Shown: positions 25,060 to 35,307 of the stretch, piece by piece
Layout: each line of letters opens with the position of its first letter
How positions within the stretch are numbered: the stretch's first letter is position 1
DNA from: Dryomyza anilis
Lineage: Eukaryota; Arthropoda; Insecta; Diptera; Dryomyzidae
Direction: 5' to 3'
Assembly: GCA_951804985.1 (NCBI GenBank)
Contig: OX638130.1
Location: 38,092,894-38,156,893 of the forward strand
DNA length: 64,000 bases
Made by a program: the position numbers and the translations under genes
The notes under the pieces: generated by a model
What the model saw: the letters and a program-made list of their open reading frames with translations, nothing else
What the model was told of the DNA's origin: nothing
Database searches by the model: none

Positions 25060-25993
25060 TGACATTGGTATATTTTATGAGCGTTGCTCTGCTGGTTCTT
25101 TTAATGACGACATTCGATGCATGTGTGCATTTAAATGCGAATTTTTGCGAAAAGATTTGTTGTCTTCGACTTATGAAAATACTGTCGTAGCCATTCTACA
25201 AGCTGCCTCTGCTATGTTATACAGCCACTCCGAGAAATCCTACAAATTTGGAGTGCTAATAACTTTTGGAATATGGTGCCATATTCAGCATTGTATCAGG
25301 GTCAAGCTTCTCTGCAAACTCATGCAAAAGAGTTGGATTATTTAAATACTCATTAAGCTGGCTCGCACGCATTGTAGCGCAAATATTTTTTACAGCAAAT
25401 GCGAATTCAATTAGCAGCTCAATTTGCCTCTTGGTGATGGCAACTTACGCGCTTTGTCAATTAATGTTTTTAAGATAAGCTCCGGACGCCCAAAATACAT
25501 TTTAAGCGTTCGTTGAACATCTGGCACCATGTCAGGTATTGTCCCTTGCCTTGCCATATAAACACTTTTGCAACCGTATTAAATTTTCAACCGTATTGAA
25601 AATCAACTTTAGTACTCTGCTCGAATGCGCTTATAAATAGTGGCCAGTCTCGGGAGTCTCCTCCAAATAATGGCAAATCTTTAGAAACCGCATGTTGTGC
25701 CGCCAATTCTGTTGTTGTTAAGCTCCCAGCTTCGTTATATGTGTGCATATTTATAGGCATTGGCGTGCTGTGGTTCTCGGGAATGGCAAAGGTATGTGCC
25801 TGCTGCGCGTGTGCTGACCGAATATATGTAGTGTGTAGAATTTGCGCATGTTGTCGATACTCTGCAGGTTGCTCAACATTTTGAGCTGTATCTTCCTCGC
25901 TTCGAACCCTTTGCTTTCTCGCGCACGTGGTGTTTCAGCTTCGCACTCATCTTCTGTATCAGATCTACCTAAAATTTCATACTTGCGGCGCAA
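25060..25993 (-). pseudogene. BEL/Pao gag remnant, unit E
   Basis: Two private changes alter the gag signature (near 25655-25670). The N-terminal piece 25751-25993 is open in another frame. It shares 'gcgcacg', 'cacgttta' and 'taagtagg' with unit A, against B-D. Confidence 0.78.
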
Positions 25994-26149
25994 ACATTAA
26001 CACGTTTACAGATCGCTTTTGTGTTATGCATGAACCTACGTAAGTAGGCCTTGCCAATTTGCACTCGGGAGCATTCTTCTTGCTCTCGTTGTGCTTCCGA
26101 ACGGAAACAACGAATACCCCGACCTAATCTTCGGACACACATTTTTGAA

Positions 26150-26500
26150 GGCCGTAAGTTTGCTATCGGACTCTGATTTACCCCGAAGCTACTACTTGCA
26201 TTCGGACCCGATTTACACCGAAGCTTCTTATCGAACCCGATTTATTCCGAAGCTTATCTTCGTACCCGATTTACATCGAAACTTGCATACGGACCCGATT
26301 TACACCGAAGCTCGTTATCGAACCCGATTTATTCCGAAGCTTATCTTCGTACTCGACTTACATCGAGACTTGTATTCGGACTCGATTTACACCGAAGCTT
26401 GTAATCGAACCCAATTTATACCGAAGTTTATTATTGTATCCAATTTACATCGAGCCTCGCTTACGGACCCGATTTACCCCGAAGCTTGCTCTCGAACGTA
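26150..26500. repeat. 29-bp minisatellite, unit E (contracted)
   Basis: About 10 copies. The left half is lost by a jump from 'ccccgaagct' to 'actacttgcattcgg' near 26190. Confidence 0.92.
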
Positions 26501-26940
26501 AGAGACAACCGTGTTATATTTAATTAAAACATTGTTTAGAAATATAAAAACAGATAATTGCCTATTAAAACCATCGTGTTATTTCTTTTGGTGAGGGTTT
26601 GTGGATTCCTTCATCGAACTCTGGAGCGGCTGAGTTTTTTAAGAAATGTTGAAAATAAAGACCAGTTTTTAGAGCTGCGCTGTCCTTTTTATTATTCCTT
26701 CGTACAACTAAATGTTCAGTTTAAAAATTCTAAATACAATTACAATTTATTATAAAATAGCCAAGTTTTTCTCTTATTTCAATTTACCTTGGTCTCTCAG
26801 CAAATCTTATTTAAGCTAGAATTCAATGATGAGTGATTTAAAGCAAAGCAAATGTCAAATTAATTTGCAATCGTACTGTGTTGCATTTTTCGCATTGTGG
26901 AGTAGATTTGTTTTAAGTAATTTAGGTAACAATTAGAATT

Positions 26941-27250
26941 CACCTAAAAATCGAATGTGGGCGTATCACGTTCGATTTTTTATTACTTCTCATAGTGGAC
27001 ATTTTATTCGCAAATTATTGAAAACAAAATTATGAAATATTAGCCTTAAATCTCTACATATATTTTGAAAGTAGGCGTGATCCGCCCACATTTATTTTTC
27101 TACATTTTTCAAAATTTTTTGATTTTTTTTTTACTCTCACATCAATTTTTAAAATTATTGATATACATCGTCAGAAATTTGATATGTAAATAATATACTG
27201 AGTGTTAGAATGATCAGCATAATTAAGAACCTAACACGTAAGTTTACTCT
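26941..27250 (+). mobile_element. DINE-like Helitron body fragment
   Basis: Matches the 3' half of the copy at 62404-63417: 'cacctaaaaat', 'gggcgtgatccgcccac' with small changes, 'gatatgtaaataatat' and 'cagcataattaa', in the same order. It is the right-hand flank of the tandem array. Confidence 0.7.
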
Positions 27251-27289
27251 CTCGACCATTTAAAATCCAAAGAAAATGCCTTTAAATAT

Positions 27290-27550
27290 TGTAATATTTT
27301 TAGATCTACCTCAATGAGCCTACTTCAATCTATTGCCAACAACCTTATGTTCTCAAAAAATTGATTTTTCTGATGTAACTCCTGTATCTCATAAAGTAAT
27401 TGTAATTATAAACCAGTTGGGAAGGTTAGATTACATGGGAAATTTTAAAGTAGGTGTAATTATGATAGTTAGGATTATCAAAATTATAGTCGGTCTAAGC
27501 CGACTATAAATACCCTACACATATGTGTGGATACCATTCAAAGTGATATA
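27290..27550 (-). mobile_element. DINE-like 3' end in reverse orientation
   Basis: The terminal stem-loop 'tagtcggtctaagccgacta' (27499-27518) is followed by 'taccctaca', the reverse of the '...gtgtagggtatt' plus hairpin end at 63380-63415 and 46920-46960. Similarity to those loci continues past the hairpin ('cccatgt...cccaact'). Confidence 0.7.
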
Positions 27551-28230
27551 TAGGTCACCAGGGTATACGAATACTGAAAATAACTACAAACATTCAATCG
27601 CTGAAGAATTTCCATTCATTTGATACCCATATTTACAAATAGGTAGGTGTACCGAATTTCGATTTTTTTTTTTGTGAACCACAAGTCTTTTCGCCGGAAA
27701 ACATTATTATCATGTATTTGAGCATGATGTCAATATATATTTGACCAAAAAAGTTTACCTAAGCACGTATACATAAAAATTGATCTTTATATGTACATTT
27801 TATATGAGGTTTCTTAGAATCTCTTCGTGTGAATATATTCTAAAATTAGTTCTTAAAATTCAAAGCTGGAAAACCTCGAAACAAAGTTGTTTATGAAAAA
27901 ATTCATATTTTGTATTATACTTTGAATTTAAATTATTTCAAGATTTTTGTATTTTTCAATATTGTTGTTTTATGTTATAAACATTTTATTCATTCAGAAA
28001 TAAGATTTTAAGATTCAAGTCCTGTCTAAATAAATATTGTTTTCTATAAAAATATGTGTTCTGTCATTTGATATAAACAAGACACTTCAATGGTCATTTT
28101 AACAATCATTTTATCGATTTCACTGATTAGGGTGTACGACAACTATACATAAATAAGTAGCTGTGTAATGGTGCGTAAGAAAGGGATGTAAAATCACACG
28201 TATACACAACTTTAGCTTGACGCTATTCTA
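27551..28230. other. Intergenic, nothing recognised
   Basis: AT-rich sequence with no motif-bearing reading frame. It may include the body of the reversed Helitron. Confidence 0.5.
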
Positions 28231-29042
28231 CGGTGCCCGAACATAACCCCCACGGACATAACCCCCAATTCGAATTTGGGGATTATGTCCACGTTCCTAT
28301 GCGGACATAATCCTTAAATTCGAATTGGGGGTTAAGTCGGCCGAGATCCGCGGACATAATCCCAAAAAAAAATGGGTCAAAATACCCAATGAATTTTGGG
28401 GATTAAGTCCACGTTGCTGTGCGGATATCAAGTTCGATCACCAAAATAATAGGTTATCATTTGCGATTTTTTTGGGAATTAAAATTTGGCCTGCGGCGCT
28501 TCAGTTTCACATAAATTCTAATTATGTACATGTTTTAATAAGGACATTATTAATAAGAGAACAAATTTTATTTACAAAAAATAGGGCGTTTATTTGGAAA
28601 TATAATTTCAACTGTAACTTCAGTTTGGCATATATTCAAAAAAATATTTTATTTACAAAAAATAACTCGATTTTTGGAAATAAAATTTCGACGGCGGCCC
28701 TTCAGTTTTACATAAATTTAAAAAATGTGAAAATAAAATTATATATTTGTTTTGTTCATGATGAGAAGAATAAAATTTTATTTACAAAAAATTTTAGTTA
28801 CAAACTTACAAAAAATTGTATACGAAAAATATAAATTTAAGAAATAACAAATTTAACAAAATAAATAAATTCGCACTTAAAAAAAATTCAAAAATATAAA
28901 TTCGGTCATAACCGTCATGGGGGTTATGGCCAAATTCATAGTTGGACTTAAACCCCAAATTCGAAATTCGAAAAATTGGGGGTTATGTCCGAAACACAGT
29001 CGATTGGGAGTTATGTCCGTTGGGGGTTATGTCACGGAACCC
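28231..29042. mobile_element. Foldback-type inverted-repeat element
   Basis: Both ends carry the same sequence in inverted orientation: left 'ggacataacccccaattcga' and right the complement with small changes. Inside the ends, the word 'ggacataa(c/t)cccc' and its complement recur at least six times around 'aaattcgaatttgggg', giving nested palindromes. The centre (28450-28890) is AT-rich without coding motifs. No convincing target duplication was found. Probably a non-autonomous DNA element of unknown superfamily. Confidence 0.7.
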
Positions 29043-29360
29043 TATTTGACATACACAGAAAAAAATATTGTACGTACCAATTGATAGGCAACAAAATCGT
29101 AATCCAATTAAAAATATTAATGTATTTACTAATTATTAAATTGTATTAACATATTTTTTAATTAAAGATATTAATAGGAATAAATTTAATATAATATCAA
29201 TACAATTAAATTATTATTTGTATTTACTACTTATATTTGTTACTTTTGATATATTCATTTTCTTAAAATGCAACTTTCCTGGTTTCTCTTTTTTCTTGTG
29301 GATTTCATTTTATTTTGTGCATCGTTCTCTTTGTCCATAAATGTATTATCTTTCAAAGGA
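29043..29360. other. AT-rich spacer, nothing recognised
   Basis: Dominated by A/T with repeated 'attaatattt' type words. The start 'acacagaaaaaaat' resembles element ends seen at 38874 and 39517, but no partner end was found. Confidence 0.4.
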
Positions 29361-29614
29361 TGCTGTTAAAGTTGTTGAAGCTGTTGCAGATAATATTGTG
29401 ATACAAGCCTCAGCTGACAATTTTTAGAAATGCTCAAAAAGCTATCGAAAGTTTTTTTTATACAACTTGACAGTTTTGTGTGCACCTGCTGTTAAAGTTG
29501 TTGAAGCTGTTGCAGATAATATTGTGATACAAGCCTCCGCTGACAATTTTTAGAAATGCTCAAAAAGCTATCGAAAGTTTTTTTTTTATACAACTTGACA
29601 TTTTTGTGTGCACA
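29361..29614. repeat. 126-bp tandem duplication
   Basis: Two nearly identical copies starting 'tgctgttaaagttgttgaag' at 29361 and 29487. They differ by a few bases and the length of a T run. No function is visible. Confidence 0.9.
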
Positions 29615-29929
29615 TTAATAATATAAAAACCAATCTAAAGCAATGTGTTAGAAAGAGACGGAAGGTCATTCAACGCACTGAGGCAATGTGCGAGAAAGAG
29701 ATAAGAGATCAGCGCATAAAAATCACATACATGCGATTGAGATGCCAATAGTATTCTTCATTCACGAAACAAGTAGAAGGTTCTCGAAACATGTCGAAGC
29801 TTGTCGCTCAATCTGAGGCACAGCACTTCATTAATAATTGGTAAGTGGTCGAGTATGTCTCGTGTGAGAACAATGTCAAGTTAAAATGTTGACTTGCATC
29901 AGTTGTTAGATTTTATAATTAGTAAAGTG
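29615..29929. other. Spacer left of the LINE, nothing recognised
   Basis: No gene or repeat boundary was recognised in this stretch. Confidence 0.4.
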
Positions 29930-30186
29930 GGGGCTATGGGGGCGATTATCACAAGGCAACGTGCCTGAGCGCTTCAACATGGCGAAGCCAGCGCAATCCT
30001 TGTCGGTGTCATCTCAAGTCAACTCACAGGTCACCAGAATTGGCAAATTGTCAAATGGTGACACCTCCACTTCGGTGGAAGTCCTCCTCGTGGAAGTCCC
30101 TGGAAACGACGCTCTACACCACCCGGTGTAGAAGTCGGCTAAAGTGAGTTCGGCATTGGGTTTGGGTCCCACCACAGAAAAAACCT

Positions 30187-30903
30187 ATGCGCTCAATGAA
30201 AACAAAAAAGAAGCCTCGGATAACGACCGATTACCACGATAACGACCCACGCAAATTTTTTAAGGACCATGATTTACGGATATGCACCTGGAATGTCCGG
30301 ACCCTTTATAGGGAAAGTGCCTCTATCCAGCTGGCAGATGTCATCGAAAAATATAAGGCTGATGTCAGCCTTATATCCAGGAGATGCGATGGACGGGACA
30401 GGGTTGCTCGAAACAAGCGTCCTGTGGTATCTGCTACAGCTGCCATGCGGAGAGACACAAATTTGGATGTGAATTTGTGGTCGGCAAGAGACTCCGCCAC
30501 CTTGTCTCAAAGTTCACGCCCGTGGACGAAAATCTGGCAACAATCCGCATGAGTGCTAAATATTTCCACATCAGCCCAATTTGTGCTCACGCTCCGACAA
30601 ACAAGAAAGATGACGAGACAAAAGACCGCTTCTACGCGCTACAACGCATACGAGCGTATGCCACGATATCAAAATCGTGTTAGGCGATTTTAACGATAAG
30701 GTGGACAGAGAAGCCATCTATTTTCCCACAATCGGAAAATTTAGCCTCCATGACAACACTTCCGATAACGGAACGAGGCTAATCGACTTCGCCGCAGAAC
30801 GAAATATGGTAGTTAGTAGCAATAGATTCGAACAATTCGATATCCACAAGGCCACATGGTTGTCGCCCGATCAAAAAACAGAAACTAAATTGATCACGTT
30901 GTG
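30187..30903 (+). pseudogene. RTE-like endonuclease domain, frameshifted
   Basis: Endonuclease of the LINE, read in successive frames. First CTWNVRTLYR with the conserved Asn and later the KYKAD strand. Then RLRHLVSKFTPVDENLATIR and CAHAPTNKKDDETKDRFY. Then the catalytic LGDFNDKV and HKATWLSPDQKT followed by the sequence of the DHVVIDGRH strand. At least three frameshifts are needed to join these. The ATG at 30187 is the first in frame and may not be the original start. Confidence 0.8.
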
Positions 30904-31039
30904 ATTGACGGAAGGCACGCTTCGAGCGTGATGGACGTACGCACTATCCGAGGTGCCAATATGGACACGGATCACTACCTTGTAGCAGCTGCGAAGAAAG
31001 CTGCAATCACAACAGACAACGCAAGCCTTTTCCACTCGA

Positions 31040-32223
31040 CTCTCACACCTGCTTAGACAAAGCACTCCTCCTCTCGATGTTATAAGCGCGCAGTGGAAAC
31101 ATGTCTACTGCTCTATGCGTACGTCTGTCGAAGGAAGGAGGAATCAGTGGTATGACCAAGATTGTCGCGCGGCCACTGCAGAGAAAGACGCTGCGTACAA
31201 ATTCACCCTGCAGACAGTAGCTACGCGAGCTGCGAAGGAGCGATACAAAGAGAAGAGAATGGAAGAGAGACGTCTTTTCAGGCGTAAAAAAAGCGAGGCA
31301 GAAGGACGTGAGTGTGAGAAGATTGAGATGAATGGGGACAGGAATGACGGTCAAAAATTCTTCGAGAAAATACGATGCCTAGCCGAAGGTTCAAAATCCG
31401 GAGCCTCTTCTTGTAAAGATGAGAACGGAAACCTAGTGAATGGAGGGATCACTTCTCTAAACTGCTGACCGGGGATGATGACCGCAATTCCACCGATAGA
31501 GAAGTAAACCCGGCAACCCCAGTACTTGATGACGACGTTGAGATTCCGTCACCCAACCATGACGAGGTCAGAACAGCCATCTCTCGGCTGAAAACAACAA
31601 AGCCGCAGGTGCTGATGGCCTGCCTGCTGAATTGTTTAAGACCGGAGGCGAAGAGCTAATAGAGAGCATGCACGATCTCATAAGCAGAATATGGCCAGAT
31701 GAAAGCATGCTAAGTGACTGGAACCTCAGTGTACTCTGCCCAATCACTAAGAAAGGGGATCCCACTATCTGCGCCTACTACCGTGGGATCAGATTTTCAC
31801 ATTGCGCCTAATCCAGGAAAAGACCCTAGAAAAAAAGATCGACACTTACCACCTATTAGTCGACTATAAATCCTCCTTCGACACTCCCATAAGGGAACGA
31901 TTATACGCGGCAATGTCTGAGTTTGGTATACCTTCACACACTGCTCAGTGAGAATAGGCAAAGATCTCTCCAAGCCATTTCATATCGAACGAGGTTTCAG
32001 ACAGGGTGACACCCTATCGTGCGACATTTTTAACTTGTTGATGGAGAAAATAGTTCGAGATGCTGAAGTTCGTCAAAGCGGCACTATCCTCAACAAAGGT
32101 GTCATACTGCTCGCATATGCCGACGATATTGATATCATTGGCAGAAGCACACGAGCAGTCAGCGCAGAATTCTCCATATTGGAGAACGAGGACAAGACGA
32201 AGTTCCTTGTGTCAACAAGCTAA
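31040..32223 (+). pseudogene. RTE-like reverse transcriptase, degenerate
   Basis: The linker (RRNQWYDQDCRAATAEKDAAY near 31135) leads to RT blocks: ADGLPAELFK near 31610, then the GFRQGDTLSCDIFNLLMEKI block and the catalytic YADD (residues 57-60 of the open stretch starting at 31948). The block between 31780 and 31950 is scrambled or deleted. The final part runs into a stop at 32221. Confidence 0.82.
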
Positions 32224-32280
32224 AAAAGGGTCCGTGCGTCTTGGACAAAAGCTAATTTTGACACCCATAAGTTCGACATT

Positions 32281-32886
32281 GTGCCGGACTTCGTCTATCT
32301 GGGATCCAGCGTAAACAGCAACAACGACGTCAGCCTGGAAATCAAACGGAGAATAACTCTTGCCAACAGGTGCTACTTTGGGCCCAGTAGGCAATTGAGA
32401 AGTACAGCCCTCTCTCGCCGTACAAAAATAACGCTCTACAAGTCACTCATCATGCCCGTCCTACTTTATGGTGCAGAAACATGGACGCTGGCCTCAACCG
32501 ATGAGAGAGTACTGTGAGCGTTCGAGAGAAAGATTCTCCGTAAAATATTTGGCCCTATCTGCTTTGCTAACGAATATCGAATCAGGATGAACCATGAGCT
32601 GTATGAGTTATTCGACGACATTGACATAGTCAAGCGCATCAAGATCCAGCGGCTCCGCTGGCTAGGTCATGTCGAACGAATGGATGAAAACACTCCAGCC
32701 AAGAAGGTGCTTGAATCGAAAATCGAAGGTGGACAGCGTAGAAGAGGGCGTCCAAATCTGCGTTGGAAAGACCAAATTGAGGAAATCCTGGCAACGCTTG
32801 GTATTTCTAACTGGCGTCAGCGCGCGCAAAGCAGATCCGACTGGCGCGGCTTCATCTCAGCGGCCAAAACCGACCCACGGTTGTAA
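32281..32886 (+). pseudogene. RTE-like C-terminal domain
   Basis: FVYLGSSVNSNNDVSLEIKRRI, then a GAETWTL motif and, after a stop (TGA at 32515), RLRWLGHVERM and RRRGRPNLRWKDQIEE. This C-terminal pattern is typical of RTE-type LINEs. It ends at TAA 32884-32886, about 25 bp before the AAGT tail. Confidence 0.82.
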
Positions 32887-32970
32887 GGGCCATTTAAATA
32901 AGTAAGTAAAGTTGTTAGTTAATGTGAATTAATAGAGTTAATTGTTGTAATTTAAACCAAACATAACAAA

Positions 32971-34005
32971 ATGGATCAGAAATTTCTCGAAAATTCAAAA
33001 CAGCTACAAGAAAATTCTAAACGGCTTGAAGAGAATATTCTTAAAAATTCAAATCAACATCACGTCAAAATGGAGGAGCAAATGCAGGAGCATTCCAAGC
33101 AGCTAATGAAAGTTTCTAACATGGTTGAAGTATATACAGGTTAAGTCATCTTTCAAAATTCAGTCGCCATTTACTTTTTTTTGAAAACTGTTTGAAAGAT
33201 TCGACATTTGTTTACGAAAATTTTTAAACAAATCATTGTTTACAAAACTCATAAAAAAAATATAATTCAAAATTTTAAAATAAATATAATTAAACGAATT
33301 GTTAATTTTTGAAATATTTGTGGCTGCAGAAGTAACCACAAAAAGTGCTGAAGTGAATTGGTGCAGTGAAATTTCAATAAATCCGCGAAATTTAAATGCA
33401 AAACACACTGTTGTCTTATTTAAACTTAAAATAATGTTTAAAATGACAATTCAATTTTGTATTTTTAAATTTTTCTTCGTGACATTCTCAGCACTCGGTG
33501 TGCAAACAAACTGTCAGATGAACTAACTTGTAGATACTTCAACCATGGTTTCTAATACACATTGCCAACGGAAACGAGGAATTAAAAAGTAAATGTTTCA
33601 ACTGCGAAAAATATGGGCATATGGCATGCGACTGTCGTGCAAAACGTAAATGTGTAATTGTGCAACCACCTAAGGGATACATACCAGAAAACAGACCTGA
33701 GGATGGGTCAAGTAACACAAGTTGCCATCCGGGAAATTCAGGCACAGTGTCGGCACGAGTGTGTACAATGTAATCCGGAAAGTGCCCAAGAGAAGAAGAA
33801 AAAAACGAACATAATTCACATTCGTTCATTAGGTGTCGTGCCAGATGATCAATGGAGTCTAGAACAAATGCGAAAAGATCAAAAGATGGATCCCGACATC
33901 GCAAAAATAAGGACGTTCAAAGAACAACAAATAAAGCCATTAGCATCCAACAGTTCAATAAGCAGGGCTTACTGGGAGCAGTGGCAAAACCTGAAGCTAC
34001 ACTAA
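32971..34005 (+). pseudogene. Ty3/gypsy gag/pol remnant split by a miniature element
   Basis: Starts with a 49-codon coiled-coil-like open stretch (MDQKFLENSKQLQENSK, Glu/Lys/Gln-rich heptads) that is interrupted at 33119 by a P-like element. After the element comes a CCHC zinc knuckle, CFNCEKYGHMACDC (C-X2-C-X4-H-X4-C, about 33593-33635), typical of gag nucleocapsid. A later stretch (about 33790-34003) reads DDQWSLEQMRKDQKMDPDI and YWEQWQNLKL, the segment between RNase H and integrase in gypsy pol. Most of pol is missing, so this is an internally deleted remnant. Confidence 0.75.
33120..33547. mobile_element. P-like miniature inverted-repeat element, copy 1
   Basis: A 428-bp element with imperfect 31-bp terminal inverted repeats starting CATGGTTGAAGTAT (33120-33150 and 33517-33547 reversed; five mismatches by eye). 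It is flanked by an exact 8-bp target duplication, gtttctaa (33112-33119 and 33548-33555). The CATG start, 31-bp ends and 8-bp duplication fit the P superfamily, although hAT also makes 8-bp duplications. No transposase is present, so it would depend on an outside source. A relative lies at 63747. Confidence 0.82.
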
Positions 34006-34545
34006 GAAAACAAAGATGATTACTAGAAATATAACGGAAATATCGTTTTACTACAACCATCTCACAACCATCCGACAAATACGATAAATATTGCTAGCAA
34101 CCATCTTTCAAATTTACGATTACATATAGCAACCATCAATTAAACATCTTACAAATAGGAAGATAGTTGTGGAATATTTGGAAAAGATACTCCATTACAA
34201 TTCACGGAGTAATTTTTATTGAATTGAAAGAAAATGAATCAAATGTATTTTTATTTATTGTAGAATTAAAACAGTATCCCGGTTATACATCGCCATCGTC
34301 TTTATAAATTCTTTGAAGGTAAAATTGTAGAACGACTTGGGACTTTTACTTTGAAGTTCAACCGGCGATGCTGTCATCAAAGTAAACTGAAAAGAAATAT
34401 TTTCCATTTTTTGATAATTTCAATCGAAGGAAATTTTATTTTCATTTTTACCATTAAAACGTAATATTTGAGTTGACACTTTTTTACAACATTGGATTCA
34501 CTTAAATGTTGTGGATTAATTGAGCGTAAGAAAAAAGTTATAAAC
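34002..34545. repeat. Dispersed repeat Z, copy 1
   Basis: 34153-34545 matches 46222-46615 in the same orientation ('catcgtctttat', 'aaggtaaaattgta', 'gctgtcatcaaagtaaac', 'taatatttgagttg'). The left tip 'cactaagaaaacaaagatg' at 34003 is the reverse of the right tip of copy 2 (46893-46912), suggesting inverted termini of one element of which each copy keeps one end. Confidence 0.7.
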
Positions 34546-35307
34546 AAAAATACGGTCTTAGAAAAATATGTTTATAAATTCAAATCCAAAGAACAAACAA
34601 TATTGCAAAGAGCTGCTAGCGCAGGTGCCTCGGTTATGCTCTACGTATTAACTGACGGCGCAGCTTTTCCTCGGTCCACTCTGTGTACAGGTGCAGCATG
34701 ACATACAGGTGCAAATTACAACTCAAAATATAGAGTGCTCGCTGTTTCGCGCCTGCATGATGTCGCTTTTGCTGCAATCGTTCTCACCCATGGTGGTAGT
34801 CTTTGTGACGCCGCACAGAGGTCCAAAATTGAAAAAAGCTGGCCAAAATATTAAAAATCGTCTATTTCGATTAAAGACAAGTAAACTTTCAATGTGTGAT
34901 TCAAATTCGTGTAATTCGGTATAAAAATTGCAATGATCTGACCATTTTTTTGTTTAAAAAAAGTTAAAAATATTTTGTATTTAGTCAAATATGAACATAC
35001 AATTTATAAGAAATTCATTTAATAGAGGCAATATTAAGGGAAATAAGATAACGCAGATGAAGGAGAATATGATAAAGTAGACATTGGTTAAGAATGCCTC
35101 TCACATGCATTTTTATTTTATATAAGAATCACATTTTTTTAATGTAAAGTTAGCTTTTTTACGCAAAAGCAATTATTTGCAAAATTTAAAAACTGATTTG
35201 AAATGCTCCAACATTTGGCAACATTAAAAGTTTATGGGAACAATGCGGAACACTTTAACTTTTTTAACTTTTAAGAATTTAATTTTTGTTTTAGACGCTA
35301 ACATATT
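34546..35307. other. Intergenic, nothing recognised
   Basis: Two short open stretches (34492-34701, 34691-34924) show no family motif. A patch near 34615-34720 is richer in G and C and repeats 'caggtgc', but I could not assign it. Confidence 0.4.

Larger units (their letters stand above)
21883..26940. repeat. Array unit E (rightmost, 5058 bp)
   Basis: The last unit. Its right edge ('gtaacaattagaattca') continues into single-copy DINE-like sequence instead of gypsy RT, which reveals the pre-duplication right flank. Most of its shortening comes from a loss of about half of the minisatellite. Confidence 0.92.
29930..32910 (+). mobile_element. RTE-like non-LTR retrotransposon, degenerate
   Basis: A LINE with an apurinic-type endonuclease, a reverse transcriptase and a Cys-free C-terminal domain, ending in short AAGT repeats instead of poly-A. 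The very short 3' UTR and AAGT tail fit the RTE/Bov-B group. 'agtaaagt' occurs at both edges (about 29921 and 32903) and may be the target duplication, though it overlaps the tail motif. The frame is broken many times. Three 5'-truncated relatives occur at 47610, 48861 and 58711. Confidence 0.82.

Noticed and set aside
28325..28834. 169-codon open frame in the foldback element
   Set aside because: Lys/Asn/Phe/Ile-rich translation of AT-rich DNA with no motif. It covers the palindromic arm.
30274..30510. - strand frames of 64-78 codons opposite the endonuclease
   Set aside because: The + strand carries clear endonuclease motifs, so these are shadows.
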